37,477 nucleotides of DNA, taken from an archaeon (GTDB lineage Archaea > Asgardarchaeota > Heimdallarchaeia > Heimdallarchaeales > Kariarchaeaceae). Every line of letters starts with the position of its first letter. The stretch's first letter is position 1. The translations under genes were made by a program, and so were the position numbers. This document shows positions 27,367-34,794 of the stretch, piece by piece. Under the pieces are notes generated by a model that had not been told where the DNA came from, made no database searches, and saw nothing but the letters and a program-made list of their open reading frames with translations. The stretch lies in the NCBI GenBank assembly GCA_024280435.1, contig JAJRQD010000018.1:27868-65344 (forward strand), in the 5' to 3' direction.

Positions 27367-28418
27367 TTATTCTAATTCTGTTATTGATAGAGCATTTTCA
27401 GCAGCTTTTTCAGATATACCTCCACTTAAAATCGAAAATCTATCCTTTCTAATATCCTGTGCATTAATGATACATTTCATAAATTCATCTTTAGAAATTC
27501 CTAGCTTTTCAAAAGATAAAGGGGCATTTAATTTATCCAAAGTTTGTTTTATAAGTAACCAATCCCCACCATGAAGATACATTGTTATAATGGATGCCAG
27601 GCCACATTGTTCACCATGTAAAGCACTTGAATTAGTATTTTCATCTATCATATGAGAAATCATATGTTCTGCACCTGATGCAGGTCTAGATGAACCAGCT
27701 ATACACATAGCCATTGAACTAGTGATCAATCCTTTAAGCACAATATATGTACCTTCAACTCTATCTTTCTCTATTATATCTGCTTTTTCAATAACAGTTT
27801 TAGCAGTCATTTCTGATAATGCAACAGCATATTGACTGATATGTTCACCTGTTATTCTATTTGATAATTTCCAATCCATAACAGCAGTTAGATTTGACAA
27901 TAAATCTGCACTCCCAGAGATAGAAAAACGCTTTGGTGCCTTTGCAATCGTCTCAACATCTCCAATTACTGCAATTGGGCTATGAGCTTCAAATGAATGT
28001 TTTTTATTGGACCCTAACAATGATGCCCTTGAACTTGCAATTCCATCATGCGAAGCAACTGTTGGTACTGAAATAAATGGGATATTAGACATGAAGCTTG
28101 AATATTTAGCGATATCAATCACTGTTCCTCCACCAACAGCTATTGCATAATCAATATTCAATTTGTCATATGAATTCTGAACAACTTTAGTTTCTTCTAA
28201 TGTAGCCTTTGAAACAGTTAATTGTTCAACAAAATTATTATTTGAAGATAGTATTTCTTCTATTTTATTTCCAGCTATTTTTTTGTATTTTCATCAACTA
28301 TTATCAAACAATTTCCTTTCAGCCTTAATAAATCCAATGTATCTTGAATTTGTTCTATTGCATTATAACTAATATCAATAATTCTTGGTAATTCAATTAT
28401 AGGTCTATTTTTTCTCAT
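27367..28418 (-). pseudogene. egsA: sn-glycerol-1-phosphate dehydrogenase, frameshifted at an A7 run
   Basis: Makes sn-glycerol-1-phosphate, the backbone of archaeal membrane lipids. The 3' part (27367-28161 and upstream in frame) has VGGGTVIDIAKY, SVPTVASHDGIASSRAS and the metal-binding SGAEHMISHM and LHGEQCG. A start at 28418 gives MRKNRPIIELPRI and runs to DENTKK, then hits TAG. Shifting by -1 at the seven A (plus strand T at 28278-28284) restores AGNKIEEIL and the rest; with one extra A the protein reads TKKIAGNKI, as expected for the family, at about 350 residues. Either a base is missing in this sequence or the A AAA AAA heptamer directs a -1 shift. The enzyme is normally essential, which argues against simple loss. 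Confidence 0.88.
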
Positions 28419-28561
28419 AAAAGAAGATGTATTTTTTTTGTATAAAATGATTTCATTTGTACTATATCATATTATTAAATAAAAAATAAATTAAATAATT
28501 AAAACATCAATTATAAACAGTTAATATAGATATATGTCACATATCATAAAAAATTCATAGT

Positions 28562-28578
28562 GATTTGCAAAGCAAATC
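28562..28578. promoter_or_regulatory. Perfect inverted repeat upstream of EF-1A
   Basis: GATTTGC-AAA-GCAAATC: two 7-base arms with a 3-base centre, about 90 bases before the EF-1A start and about 145 bases from the G1PDH start, between divergent genes. It could be an operator or a small hairpin. There is no following T run, so a terminator is less likely. Confidence 0.38.
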
Positions 28579-28666
28579 CAATTTTCATAATTCTTTTCTG
28601 TAAACTAAACACAATTTTAAAAATGATCAATAAGTATTTAGCTTATAAACCTACAAGGTAATAATC

Positions 28667-29977
28667 ATGAGTTCAAAGAATAAACCTCACTTAAATCTTG
28701 TTATTATCGGTCACGTTGATCATGGAAAATCAACAATGACTGGTCACCTTCTCTATTTAGCAGGTGCTGTTGATGAGAGAAAAATGGAAAAATTTGCAAA
28801 AGAATCTGAAAGTCTTGGACGTGCAAGTTGGAAATTTGCTTGGGTATTAGACAAATTAGCAGAAGAACGTGAAAGAGGTGTTACAATCGACATTGCTTTC
28901 TTCAAATTCGAAACCGCAAAATATGATTTCACAATTATTGACGCCCCTGGACACAGAGATTTTGTCAAGAATATGATCACAGGAACATCACAAGCAGATG
29001 CTGCATTATTAGTAGTAAGTGCTGAAAAAGGTGGTTTTGAAGCAGGAATTAGTGCACAAGGTCAAACAAAAGAACATGCGCTTCTTGCAAAAACACTTGG
29101 TGTAGGTCAATTAGTTGTTGTTGTCAATAAAATGGATACTGTTGATTGGTCAGAAGATCGTTTCACTGAAATCAAGGATGAAATGGGTAGAATGCTTACA
29201 GAAGAAAAATCCATGGCATGGAACCTAGATGAGGTTAGCTTTATTCCTGTTTCAGGAATTGAAGGTGATAACCTTAAAGAGAAATCAGATAATATGGGGT
29301 GGTACAGCGGTCCCACTTTATTTGATGCATTAGATCAATTTAAAGTACCAGAAAAACCAACTAACAAACCATTAAGACTACCAATTCAAGATGTATACTC
29401 AATTCAGGGTATTGGTACAGTTCCATCTGGAAGAGTTGAAACAGGTGTAATGAAACCTGGAGATAAAGTTATTTTCAATCCAACAGGAAAGAAGGCAACT
29501 GTCAATACAATTCAGATGCATTATGAAGAGATCAAACAAGCAGAACCAGGAGATAATATTGGATTTGCAGTTAAAGGTTTGAGTAAGAATGAAATTAGGA
29601 GAGGAGATGTTGTAGGACTTCAAAGTTCACCACCATCAATTGCAGATACATTTGTTGCAACAGTTATTGTGATTAGACATCCAACTGTAATTCCACTAGG
29701 ATATACACCTGTAATTCATGCAGGTACTTCTCAAATTGCATGTACATTCAAACATATTGCAAACAAAATTACAACAAACAAAGCTGGTAAAAGAATAAAA
29801 GTTGCAGAACCAACCACCCTTAAAAATGGAGATCAAGCAACTGTTGAATTTAAACCTGTCAAGGATATAGTAATTGAACCATTCAAAGAAATACCACAAC
29901 TTGGAAGATTTGCAATTAGAGATATGGGTCAAACTGTTGCTGTTGGTATTTGTACATCTGTAAATAAGAAAAACTAA
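28667..29977 (+). CDS. tuf: Translation elongation factor 1A
   Basis: 436 residues, full archaeal EF-1A. It delivers aminoacyl-tRNA to the ribosome with GTP. Motifs: GHVDHGKST at 15-23, the switch I region ERERGVTIDIAF, DAPGHRDFVKNMITG, VVNKMDTVDW, then domains II and III with IGTVPSGRVETGVMKPGD and PQLGRFAIRDMGQTVAVG. AAGGT stands about 8 bases before the ATG at 28667. uS7 and L10e follow on the same strand. Confidence 0.97.
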   Translation: MSSKNKPHLNLVIIGHVDHGKSTMTGHLLYLAGAVDERKMEKFAKESESLGRASWKFAWVLDKLAEERERGVTIDIAFFKFETAKYDFTIIDAPGHRDFVKNMITGTSQADAALLVVSAEKGGFEAGISAQGQTKEHALLAKTLGVGQLVVVVNKMDTVDWSEDRFTEIKDEMGRMLTEEKSMAWNLDEVSFIPVSGIEGDNLKEKSDNMGWYSGPTLFDALDQFKVPEKPTNKPLRLPIQDVYSIQGIGTVPSGRVETGVMKPGDKVIFNPTGKKATVNTIQMHYEEIKQAEPGDNIGFAVKGLSKNEIRRGDVVGLQSSPPSIADTFVATVIVIRHPTVIPLGYTPVIHAGTSQIACTFKHIANKITTNKAGKRIKVAEPTTLKNGDQATVEFKPVKDIVIEPFKEIPQLGRFAIRDMGQTVAVGICTSVNKKN

Positions 29978-30057
29978 TTTAGTGTAAAATCTACGCGATT
30001 CATATAATACATCTTATAATAAATAAAATAAATTGTCAAAATATAGAGGAAATACCT

Positions 30058-30624
30058 ATGGAAGAACTTCTCCTGTATAATAAATGGTCAATGTCAGATG
30101 TAGAGATTAATGATATAGGTCTACAAAAATATATAAATCTAAATCAAATAGTTATTCCACATTCATCTGGAAGACATACAGCACAAAGATTTAAGAAAAC
30201 TGAAGTAAACATAGTCGAAAGGTTTACTAACAAATTAATGCGTCCAGGTAAAAATGCCGGTAAAAAATCACTTGTAATGAATGCAATGGAAACTGCTTTT
30301 GAATTTATTTACTTAAAATCAAAAACAAATCCAATTCAGGTACTTGTTGATGCAATTCAAAATGCAGCACCTAGAGAGGAAATTACTAGACTATCATATG
30401 GTGGAGTGGCACAGCCACAAGCAGTAGATGTAGCTCCACTAAGAAGGGTTGATCTTGCATTAAGATTTTTAACTGAAGGAATATTAAATTCATCATTCTC
30501 AACATTAAAGTCACTAGCAGAAATTATTACTGATGAATTAATTTCAGCATCAAGAAATGATGCTAGTTCTGCTGGAGTTCGTAAAAAACAAGAACTTGAG
30601 AGAATTGCTTACTCAGCAAGGTGA
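30058..30624 (+). CDS. rps7: Small ribosomal subunit protein uS7
   Basis: 188 residues. Family segments: PHSSGRHTAQRF, NIVERFTNKLMRPGKNAGKK, QNAAPREEITRLSYGGVAQP and LRRVDLALRFLTEG. It binds the 3' major domain of 16S rRNA near the exit site. GAGGAAATACCT before the ATG at 30058 supplies a weak ribosome-binding site. The uS12 gene that often precedes it in archaea is absent. It is followed by L10e after 6 bases. Confidence 0.96.
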   Translation: MEELLLYNKWSMSDVEINDIGLQKYINLNQIVIPHSSGRHTAQRFKKTEVNIVERFTNKLMRPGKNAGKKSLVMNAMETAFEFIYLKSKTNPIQVLVDAIQNAAPREEITRLSYGGVAQPQAVDVAPLRRVDLALRFLTEGILNSSFSTLKSLAEIITDELISASRNDASSAGVRKKQELERIAYSAR

Positions 30625-30630
30625 TAAATT

Positions 30631-31155
30631 ATGGGAAAAAGACCAGCACACTGTTACACAAAAATCACAGGACCTGCAAATACACGTACTAAAAAATATG
30701 TTCGTGGAGTGCCAGGTAATAAAATAGTAATGTATGATATGGGAAATAAGTCAAAACAATTTCCAGTAGAATATCATATGATCAATTTAGAAGCTTGCCA
30801 AGTTAGACATATGGCAATAGAAGCAGCCCGTCAAGCAATCAATAGATATTTGACTAAAACTTTAGGAAGAGAGAATTATCATTTTAGGGTAAGAATTCAT
30901 CCTCATCATGTTTTGAGAGAAAACAAAATGATGGCATTTGCAGGTGCAGATAGAATGCAAGATGGAATGCGACGATCTTTTGGTAAACCAGCAGATAGAG
31001 CAGCAAGAGTTAAAGCAAATACTGAAATATTAACTGTCAGTGTTAGTGCTAAAGACTATAAAACAGCAGTTATTGCACTGAAAAAAGGAATCTCAAAAAT
31101 ACCTTCTCCAGCTAAAGTTATAGTTGGCAAAGGTAGTGATTTGATACCCAAATAA
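30631..31155 (+). CDS. rpl10e: Large ribosomal subunit protein L10e (uL16)
   Basis: 174 residues. Begins MGKRPAHCYTKITGPANTRT and contains IRVHPHHVLREN-like RIHPHHVLRENKMMAFAGADRM-type core sequence, typical of the archaeal and eukaryotic L10e group. It sits near the peptidyl-transferase centre and the tRNA corridor. GGTGAT near the end of the uS7 gene probably serves as ribosome-binding site. Its TAA stop at 31153-31155 is directly followed by the first base of a tRNA gene. Confidence 0.96.
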   Translation: MGKRPAHCYTKITGPANTRTKKYVRGVPGNKIVMYDMGNKSKQFPVEYHMINLEACQVRHMAIEAARQAINRYLTKTLGRENYHFRVRIHPHHVLRENKMMAFAGADRMQDGMRRSFGKPADRAARVKANTEILTVSVSAKDYKTAVIALKKGISKIPSPAKVIVGKGSDLIPK

Positions 31156-31266
31156 GTCGAGGTAGCTCAGTCGGTTAGAGCGTTAGACTCATAGTCTAAA
31201 TAATTTGGCTAGATCTAATTTCGATGAGCAATCTAAAGGTCGGGGGTTCGATTCCCCCCCTCGACA
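31156..31266 (+). tRNA. tRNA(CAU), elongator Met or Ile2, with archaeal intron
   Basis: Acceptor GTCGAGG (31156-31162) pairs with CCTCGAC (31259-31265), discriminator A31266; CCA is not encoded. D stem GCTC/GAGC; T arm GGGGG-TTCGATT-CCCCC. Anticodon stem TTAGA (31183-31187) pairs with TCTAA (31232-31236). Anticodon CAT is 31190-31192. A 37-base intron, 31194-31230, lies at 37/38. It forms a bulge-helix-bulge: CTCA pairs with TGAG, bulges TA/G and CA/A hold the cut sites. G1-C72 and the anticodon stem do not fit an archaeal initiator. Between elongator Met and Ile2 (agmatidine-modified C34) I cannot decide. The gene starts on the base after the L10e stop, so it is probably released from that mRNA. 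Confidence 0.93.
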
Positions 31267-31310
31267 TCTTCTAAGGGTATATTATCTAGAAAGACTAAAA
31301 TTTTAGAAGA
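31267..31310. repeat. 8-base inverted repeat directly after the tRNA
   Basis: TCTTCTAA (31267-31274) begins on the base after the tRNA discriminator, and its reverse complement TTAGAAGA is at 31303-31310. In RNA this would be a stem with a 28-base loop. It could guide 3' processing, act in termination, or be an arm of an integration site. No function is shown by the sequence itself. Confidence 0.35.
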
Positions 31311-31337
31311 ACAGACCATTATAATATTAAAATTTAA

Positions 31338-31360
31338 TACCTCTATTTTTTTTGGAGGTA
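31338..31360 (+). promoter_or_regulatory. Hairpin enclosing the ribosome-binding site of the multi-HTH gene
   Basis: TACCTC (31338-31343) is the reverse complement of GAGGTA (31355-31360), with a T-rich 11-base loop. The right arm is part of the GGAGGT ribosome-binding site (31354-31359), which is 9 bases before the GTG at 31369. Folding would hide the site, giving a possible switch for translation of the next gene. Confidence 0.42.
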
Positions 31361-31368
31361 GAAATTAA

Positions 31369-33441
31369 GTGGGACAAATTTTACATGAAAATGTCCCATC
31401 TAGCAGTAATAATGCTGGAACTAAATCACAACAAAAACTATGTCAATTTTTCTTAAATATCAAAAATAATAAGGGATTAACTAAATATGAGCTATCAAAG
31501 GAATTTGATCTCTCTGAAGCTGCAATTAAGAAAAGATTATTTCTTCACCGTAAAAAATTACCCTGTATAAGTCTTGAATCTGGAAGTAATTTATACCGAC
31601 ATGATAAAAATAAATGTAGATTAGTGGGACAAAAACAAAGGGAGTTAGTAAAACAAAATGTCCCACCTAAAGTTGCAACTTCTCCTGGAAGAAAAGATCA
31701 GCTGATATCTTCTAATAATTATGTTGTTGCATGGCTTTCAAATAAGTTTCATGTATCTGAGAGCATAATTGATGATTTACTTGAGTTTACCTGGAGAGAT
31801 CAGATCATTGAGATCCATGGTGCAATGTATGAGACACAGACAGATTATCGACCTGATCAAAAAGAAGAGTATGAATTACCTCAATTAGTATGTAATAAAT
31901 ATTCCAAAGTTTATGTGCAGATCTATCCCAGTGGTAAACTCACAGTACACATGGGTCCAGCTGTAATAAATAATAAAAGAGCAAAATATGGGTTCTCTCC
32001 CTTTGGAGTACCTTTATCTAAATTTGAAAATGAAGCTGAGAAATTTATTGAAAGTAAAATAAAAGTAAAGGTAATACTGAGGAATAGAATAATACAGTGT
32101 GATCTGGCTGTTGATAATCACAGGGTCCATTCCTGTTTAAATCGCCCTGCAATTCCAATAATAGTTGATGGTGTGGAGGTGATGAGAGGCCAGGAATATA
32201 TGGTTGAGAGGGGAGAGGATCATCCACATTACAATGAACCAGATTTTATCAAAGGTGAGGAAATAAGGAGACAGGAGATTAGATTTCTCAATAGGCAATC
32301 AATGGAATTGATCCCTTTTGTCCATGATTTGATGAAACGACAATTGGAGGATGTTAAATCAGGTATCGCAATAAAAAGGATGTCTGATCATTTATTAGAT
32401 ATAAATGAACGCCTGGAATACTCTCTGGAAGAACAAAGACAGTTCTCGATTAATCAGGTGTACTCAAATAATTTAATGCAGCAACAACTTATGAGGATCC
32501 ATGAAGATCATGGAATAATAAAATCCCAAAATACAGAGAATTATTTCATGAATTTGAAAATTAGACAGGATATCGATGTTAGATCAACTTCACAAGATAG
32601 CAAATTGAATCGAACAGCATCAGATCTGGCACAAATCTCAGAACAGATAGAAAAATCAAATTCAGATCTGAATAGTAATTTCTCTGTTTTAATTTCACAG
32701 AATGATGTTAGAAATGATTTATTGAGAGATAATAATGAATTGCAAATTATTAATGGGACAAAACTTGATGGTATAAACAAGTTGCTGAAAGAAATAAAAA
32801 ATCAGCAACTTCATCAAAATACCGATAGTGAAGCAGTGAAATGGCGAAAAATAGATAGTGGGACAAAATTATTTATGGTGGCAACTTTGTATAAATTATA
32901 TGGATCCTTCACTAAAGTTGCTGAAGAAATTCAGAAGGAATTCAAGGTTACAAGACAGGCCCTTGACAAACTGGTTAGGTCCAGGACAAAAAATTGGGAA
33001 GGGGACATTCTTGATAAAATGGATAAATTACTGTCTTCTATCAGTATAAATAAAGTTGTCACAGGTGGGACAATTTCAAAAGACAAAAGTGACAGTAGCA
33101 ACTTTGCATATACTAATAAATCTTCAAGTACAGGAGATAATGACAAAGAATTACCTGAAATCAAAGGTGGGACATTTAGTGGGACAAAAATTTTCTTTGG
33201 CAACTTCAGTTATACCGATGATTTGAGAATTCAAAAAAGAATCAAAACAATATTGCAGATCTCAGCTGACAATCCAAGTTTGAGTAAATCACAATTGAGT
33301 AAATTATCAGGAGGTAGTAAAGATCGAACCCTGATACTTATACAATATTTGATTGATAATGGATATCTGATTTCCACTAGTCCTAATCCAGCTAGACCCA
33401 AATGGACCAAAATTACAAGGAGTGATAAAAAATATGAGTGA
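31369..33441 (+). CDS. Unrecognised 690-residue multi-HTH coiled-coil protein
   Basis: I do not recognise this family. The N terminus has a helix-turn-helix (GLTKYELSKEFDLSEAAIKK), then a second helical unit (NNYVVAWLSNKFHVSES) and a beta-rich middle (SKVYVQIYPSGKLTVHMGP). About 310-480 is Gln/Asn/Lys-rich and coiled-coil-like. Two more HTH units follow: LYGSFTKVAEEIQKEFKV and, at the C terminus, a winged helix (PSLSKSQLSKLSGGSKDRT). GTG start, with GGAGGT 9 bases upstream. The stop overlaps the RadA-like start by 8 bases. The coding DNA carries repeated motifs (separate entry) and more GATC than its neighbours. Guess, not shown: initiator or DNA-organising protein of a mobile element or replicon. 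Confidence 0.8.
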   Translation: MGQILHENVPSSSNNAGTKSQQKLCQFFLNIKNNKGLTKYELSKEFDLSEAAIKKRLFLHRKKLPCISLESGSNLYRHDKNKCRLVGQKQRELVKQNVPPKVATSPGRKDQLISSNNYVVAWLSNKFHVSESIIDDLLEFTWRDQIIEIHGAMYETQTDYRPDQKEEYELPQLVCNKYSKVYVQIYPSGKLTVHMGPAVINNKRAKYGFSPFGVPLSKFENEAEKFIESKIKVKVILRNRIIQCDLAVDNHRVHSCLNRPAIPIIVDGVEVMRGQEYMVERGEDHPHYNEPDFIKGEEIRRQEIRFLNRQSMELIPFVHDLMKRQLEDVKSGIAIKRMSDHLLDINERLEYSLEEQRQFSINQVYSNNLMQQQLMRIHEDHGIIKSQNTENYFMNLKIRQDIDVRSTSQDSKLNRTASDLAQISEQIEKSNSDLNSNFSVLISQNDVRNDLLRDNNELQIINGTKLDGINKLLKEIKNQQLHQNTDSEAVKWRKIDSGTKLFMVATLYKLYGSFTKVAEEIQKEFKVTRQALDKLVRSRTKNWEGDILDKMDKLLSSISINKVVTGGTISKDKSDSSNFAYTNKSSSTGDNDKELPEIKGGTFSGTKIFFGNFSYTDDLRIQKRIKTILQISADNPSLSKSQLSKLSGGSKDRTLILIQYLIDNGYLISTSPNPARPKWTKITRSDKKYE
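31370..33206. repeat. Iterated TGGGACA and GCAACTT motifs inside one gene
   Basis: TGGGACA starts at 31370, 31625, 32754, 32859, 33066, 33168 and 33180; its reverse complement TGTCCCA starts at 31392 and 31659. GCAACTT or AAGTTGC lies at 31670-31681 (as palindrome AAGTTGCAACTT), 32779, 32805, 32881, 32915, 33098 and 33200. The pair 32779-32788 and 32802-32811 forms a perfect 10-base inverted repeat. The first motif is read as VGQ, xGT or NVP, and the second as VAT, QL or NF, so no single protein repeat explains them. Flanks favour (A/G)GTGGGACAaaatt. The first copy sits at the start codon. Binding-site function is inferred. Confidence 0.75.
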
Positions 33442-34303
33442 AACACAGCAATCTCAGATTGATGAGATACATGAATTAGAATTACAATATGGAGTTAAAG
33501 ATAAAATTCCAGAAGGGATTAATTTATTCCAGGGATTTTCAAGTGGACTAAATGTCTTCAAGAATAAAACTCTAAACTCAGCAATATCATTTAATGTTGA
33601 GGAGTTAGATAAATTATTCATGTCTCCAGAATTACCATTTGTAGGAATCCCACTTGGGAGAACAGTTGAATTATTTGGTGGATTTGGAAGTGGTAAAACA
33701 CAGTTATGTCATCAATTATGTGTGAATGTGCAATTACCTGTCTCTGAAGGTGGAGTTGAGAAAATGGCTATGTATATTGATACTGAAGGTACTTTTTCAC
33801 CCACCAGGATAATTCAGATGTCCAAAAGTAAAAATAAGGACCCGACTTATATTTTAAAAAATATCTCAGTTGCAAGGGTGAAATCTTCTGATGACCAGTT
33901 GAAAATACTGGATAAAATAGAATCTATCCTCAGAGATAATAATGATAAATTCGGTCTTATTATTATTGATAGTATTATTGCAAATTTAAACGCTGAATAC
34001 ATTGGTAGAGCAGTCTTGTCAGAGAAACAACAGATTTTAAGTAATTTTCTATGGAGATTGAAGAATATAGCTGAGGATTATAATTTACTTGTTATAATTA
34101 CAAATCAGATTCGGACCAACCCCAATCAATATTATGGAGATGCAACACTTCATAGTGGGGGAAATGTGGTTGCTCACTGGGCCTCATACAGATGTTATCT
34201 GAGAAGAAGCAAACAAAATAAAAGAGTGATACGAATGGTTAAATCAATTTATAATGATGATAACGAGGCAGTATTTGAGATTACTGAGGGAGGGATAATT
34301 TAA
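33434..34303 (+). CDS. RadA/RecA-family recombinase paralogue
   Basis: 289 residues from the ATG at 33434, which has GGAGTGAT upstream and overlaps the preceding stop. A GTG at 33422 is a weaker alternative. It is a RecA-fold ATPase: Walker A GGFGSGKTQ at 82-90, MYIDTEGTFSPTRI, Walker B FGLIIIDSI, and LLVIITNQIRTNP matching the RadA/Rad51 L2 region. It lacks the N-terminal HhH domain of full RadA, having instead about 50 residues of other sequence, so it is a paralogue of RadB or Rad51-paralogue style. Translational coupling to the multi-HTH gene suggests they act together on DNA, perhaps at the repeated motifs in that gene. Confidence 0.88.
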   Translation: MSETQQSQIDEIHELELQYGVKDKIPEGINLFQGFSSGLNVFKNKTLNSAISFNVEELDKLFMSPELPFVGIPLGRTVELFGGFGSGKTQLCHQLCVNVQLPVSEGGVEKMAMYIDTEGTFSPTRIIQMSKSKNKDPTYILKNISVARVKSSDDQLKILDKIESILRDNNDKFGLIIIDSIIANLNAEYIGRAVLSEKQQILSNFLWRLKNIAEDYNLLVIITNQIRTNPNQYYGDATLHSGGNVVAHWASYRCYLRRSKQNKRVIRMVKSIYNDDNEAVFEITEGGII

Positions 34304-34328
34304 GTGATAATTATTAAAGTGATAATTA
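34294..34328. repeat. Direct repeats upstream of the RHH-HTH gene
   Basis: AAGTGATAATTA occurs exactly at 34302-34313 and 34317-34328, a 15-base period, and a shorter GATAATT copy lies at 34294-34300. They begin at the stop of the RadA-like gene and end about 85 bases before the next gene. Iterated sites like these commonly bind a regulator; the RHH-HTH protein itself is the natural candidate, by inference. Confidence 0.5.
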
Positions 34329-34413
34329 GGATTGCAACTGTTTTACAAAATATCAATATACCATCTTTGAATATTAATATATTATGTCAAATAGAAATAA
34401 GGAGGCTCTTGAT

Positions 34414-34794
34414 ATGAGTTCAAAAGCGGTGAGTGTGAGATTAAAGCAAGAAGAAATTCAGCAATTAATTACACTATTCTCATCTGAACAAGACATATCA
34501 ACATATAAGTTAGTACAGTTTGCAATCAAGCATACATTAACATGCGATAATCCACTTTCCGGTATTTCCGATATTTCTTCGAACGGAAACAAAATTAGTA
34601 TAAAAAAGCATAGCAATATATTAAGTGTAAAAGAAGCAGCAGCAATGTTTGATGTGACAACTAAAACAATAAGAAATTGGATTCATGATAAAAAAATTGT
34701 AGCATTGCGACCAGGTCGAGAATTTTTAGTTTTAAGAGATTCACTTGAAAAACTACTCAAACCAACGGTTGTATATCAAGATACAATCCTTTAA
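34414..34794 (+). CDS. RHH plus MerR/excisionase-type HTH DNA-binding protein
   Basis: 126 residues from the ATG at 34414, chosen because GGAGG (34401-34405) lies 8 bases upstream; an ATG at 34384 would add ten residues but has no such site. The N terminus (KAVSVRLKQEEIQQLITLF...STYKLVQFAIKHTL) has the ribbon-helix-helix pattern. The C terminus has LSVKEAAAMFDVTTKTIRNWIHDKKI, a helix-turn-helix of the MerR/excisionase class, with the wing RPGREFLVLRDSLEKLL. Joining both DNA-binding folds in one small protein suggests a regulator or directionality factor of a mobile or partition module. It lies just downstream of direct repeats it may bind. Confidence 0.78.
   Translation: MSSKAVSVRLKQEEIQQLITLFSSEQDISTYKLVQFAIKHTLTCDNPLSGISDISSNGNKISIKKHSNILSVKEAAAMFDVTTKTIRNWIHDKKIVALRPGREFLVLRDSLEKLLKPTVVYQDTIL

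Noticed and set aside
31156-31266. Initiator tRNA-Met
   Set aside because: It has a G1-C72 pair and an AT-rich anticodon stem instead of the A1-U72 pair and three G-C pairs of archaeal initiators.
31369-33441. GATC enrichment as a separate signal
   Set aside because: About twenty GATC sites exceed expectation roughly threefold, but this may reflect codon and composition differences of the gene; weaker than the heptamer signal.
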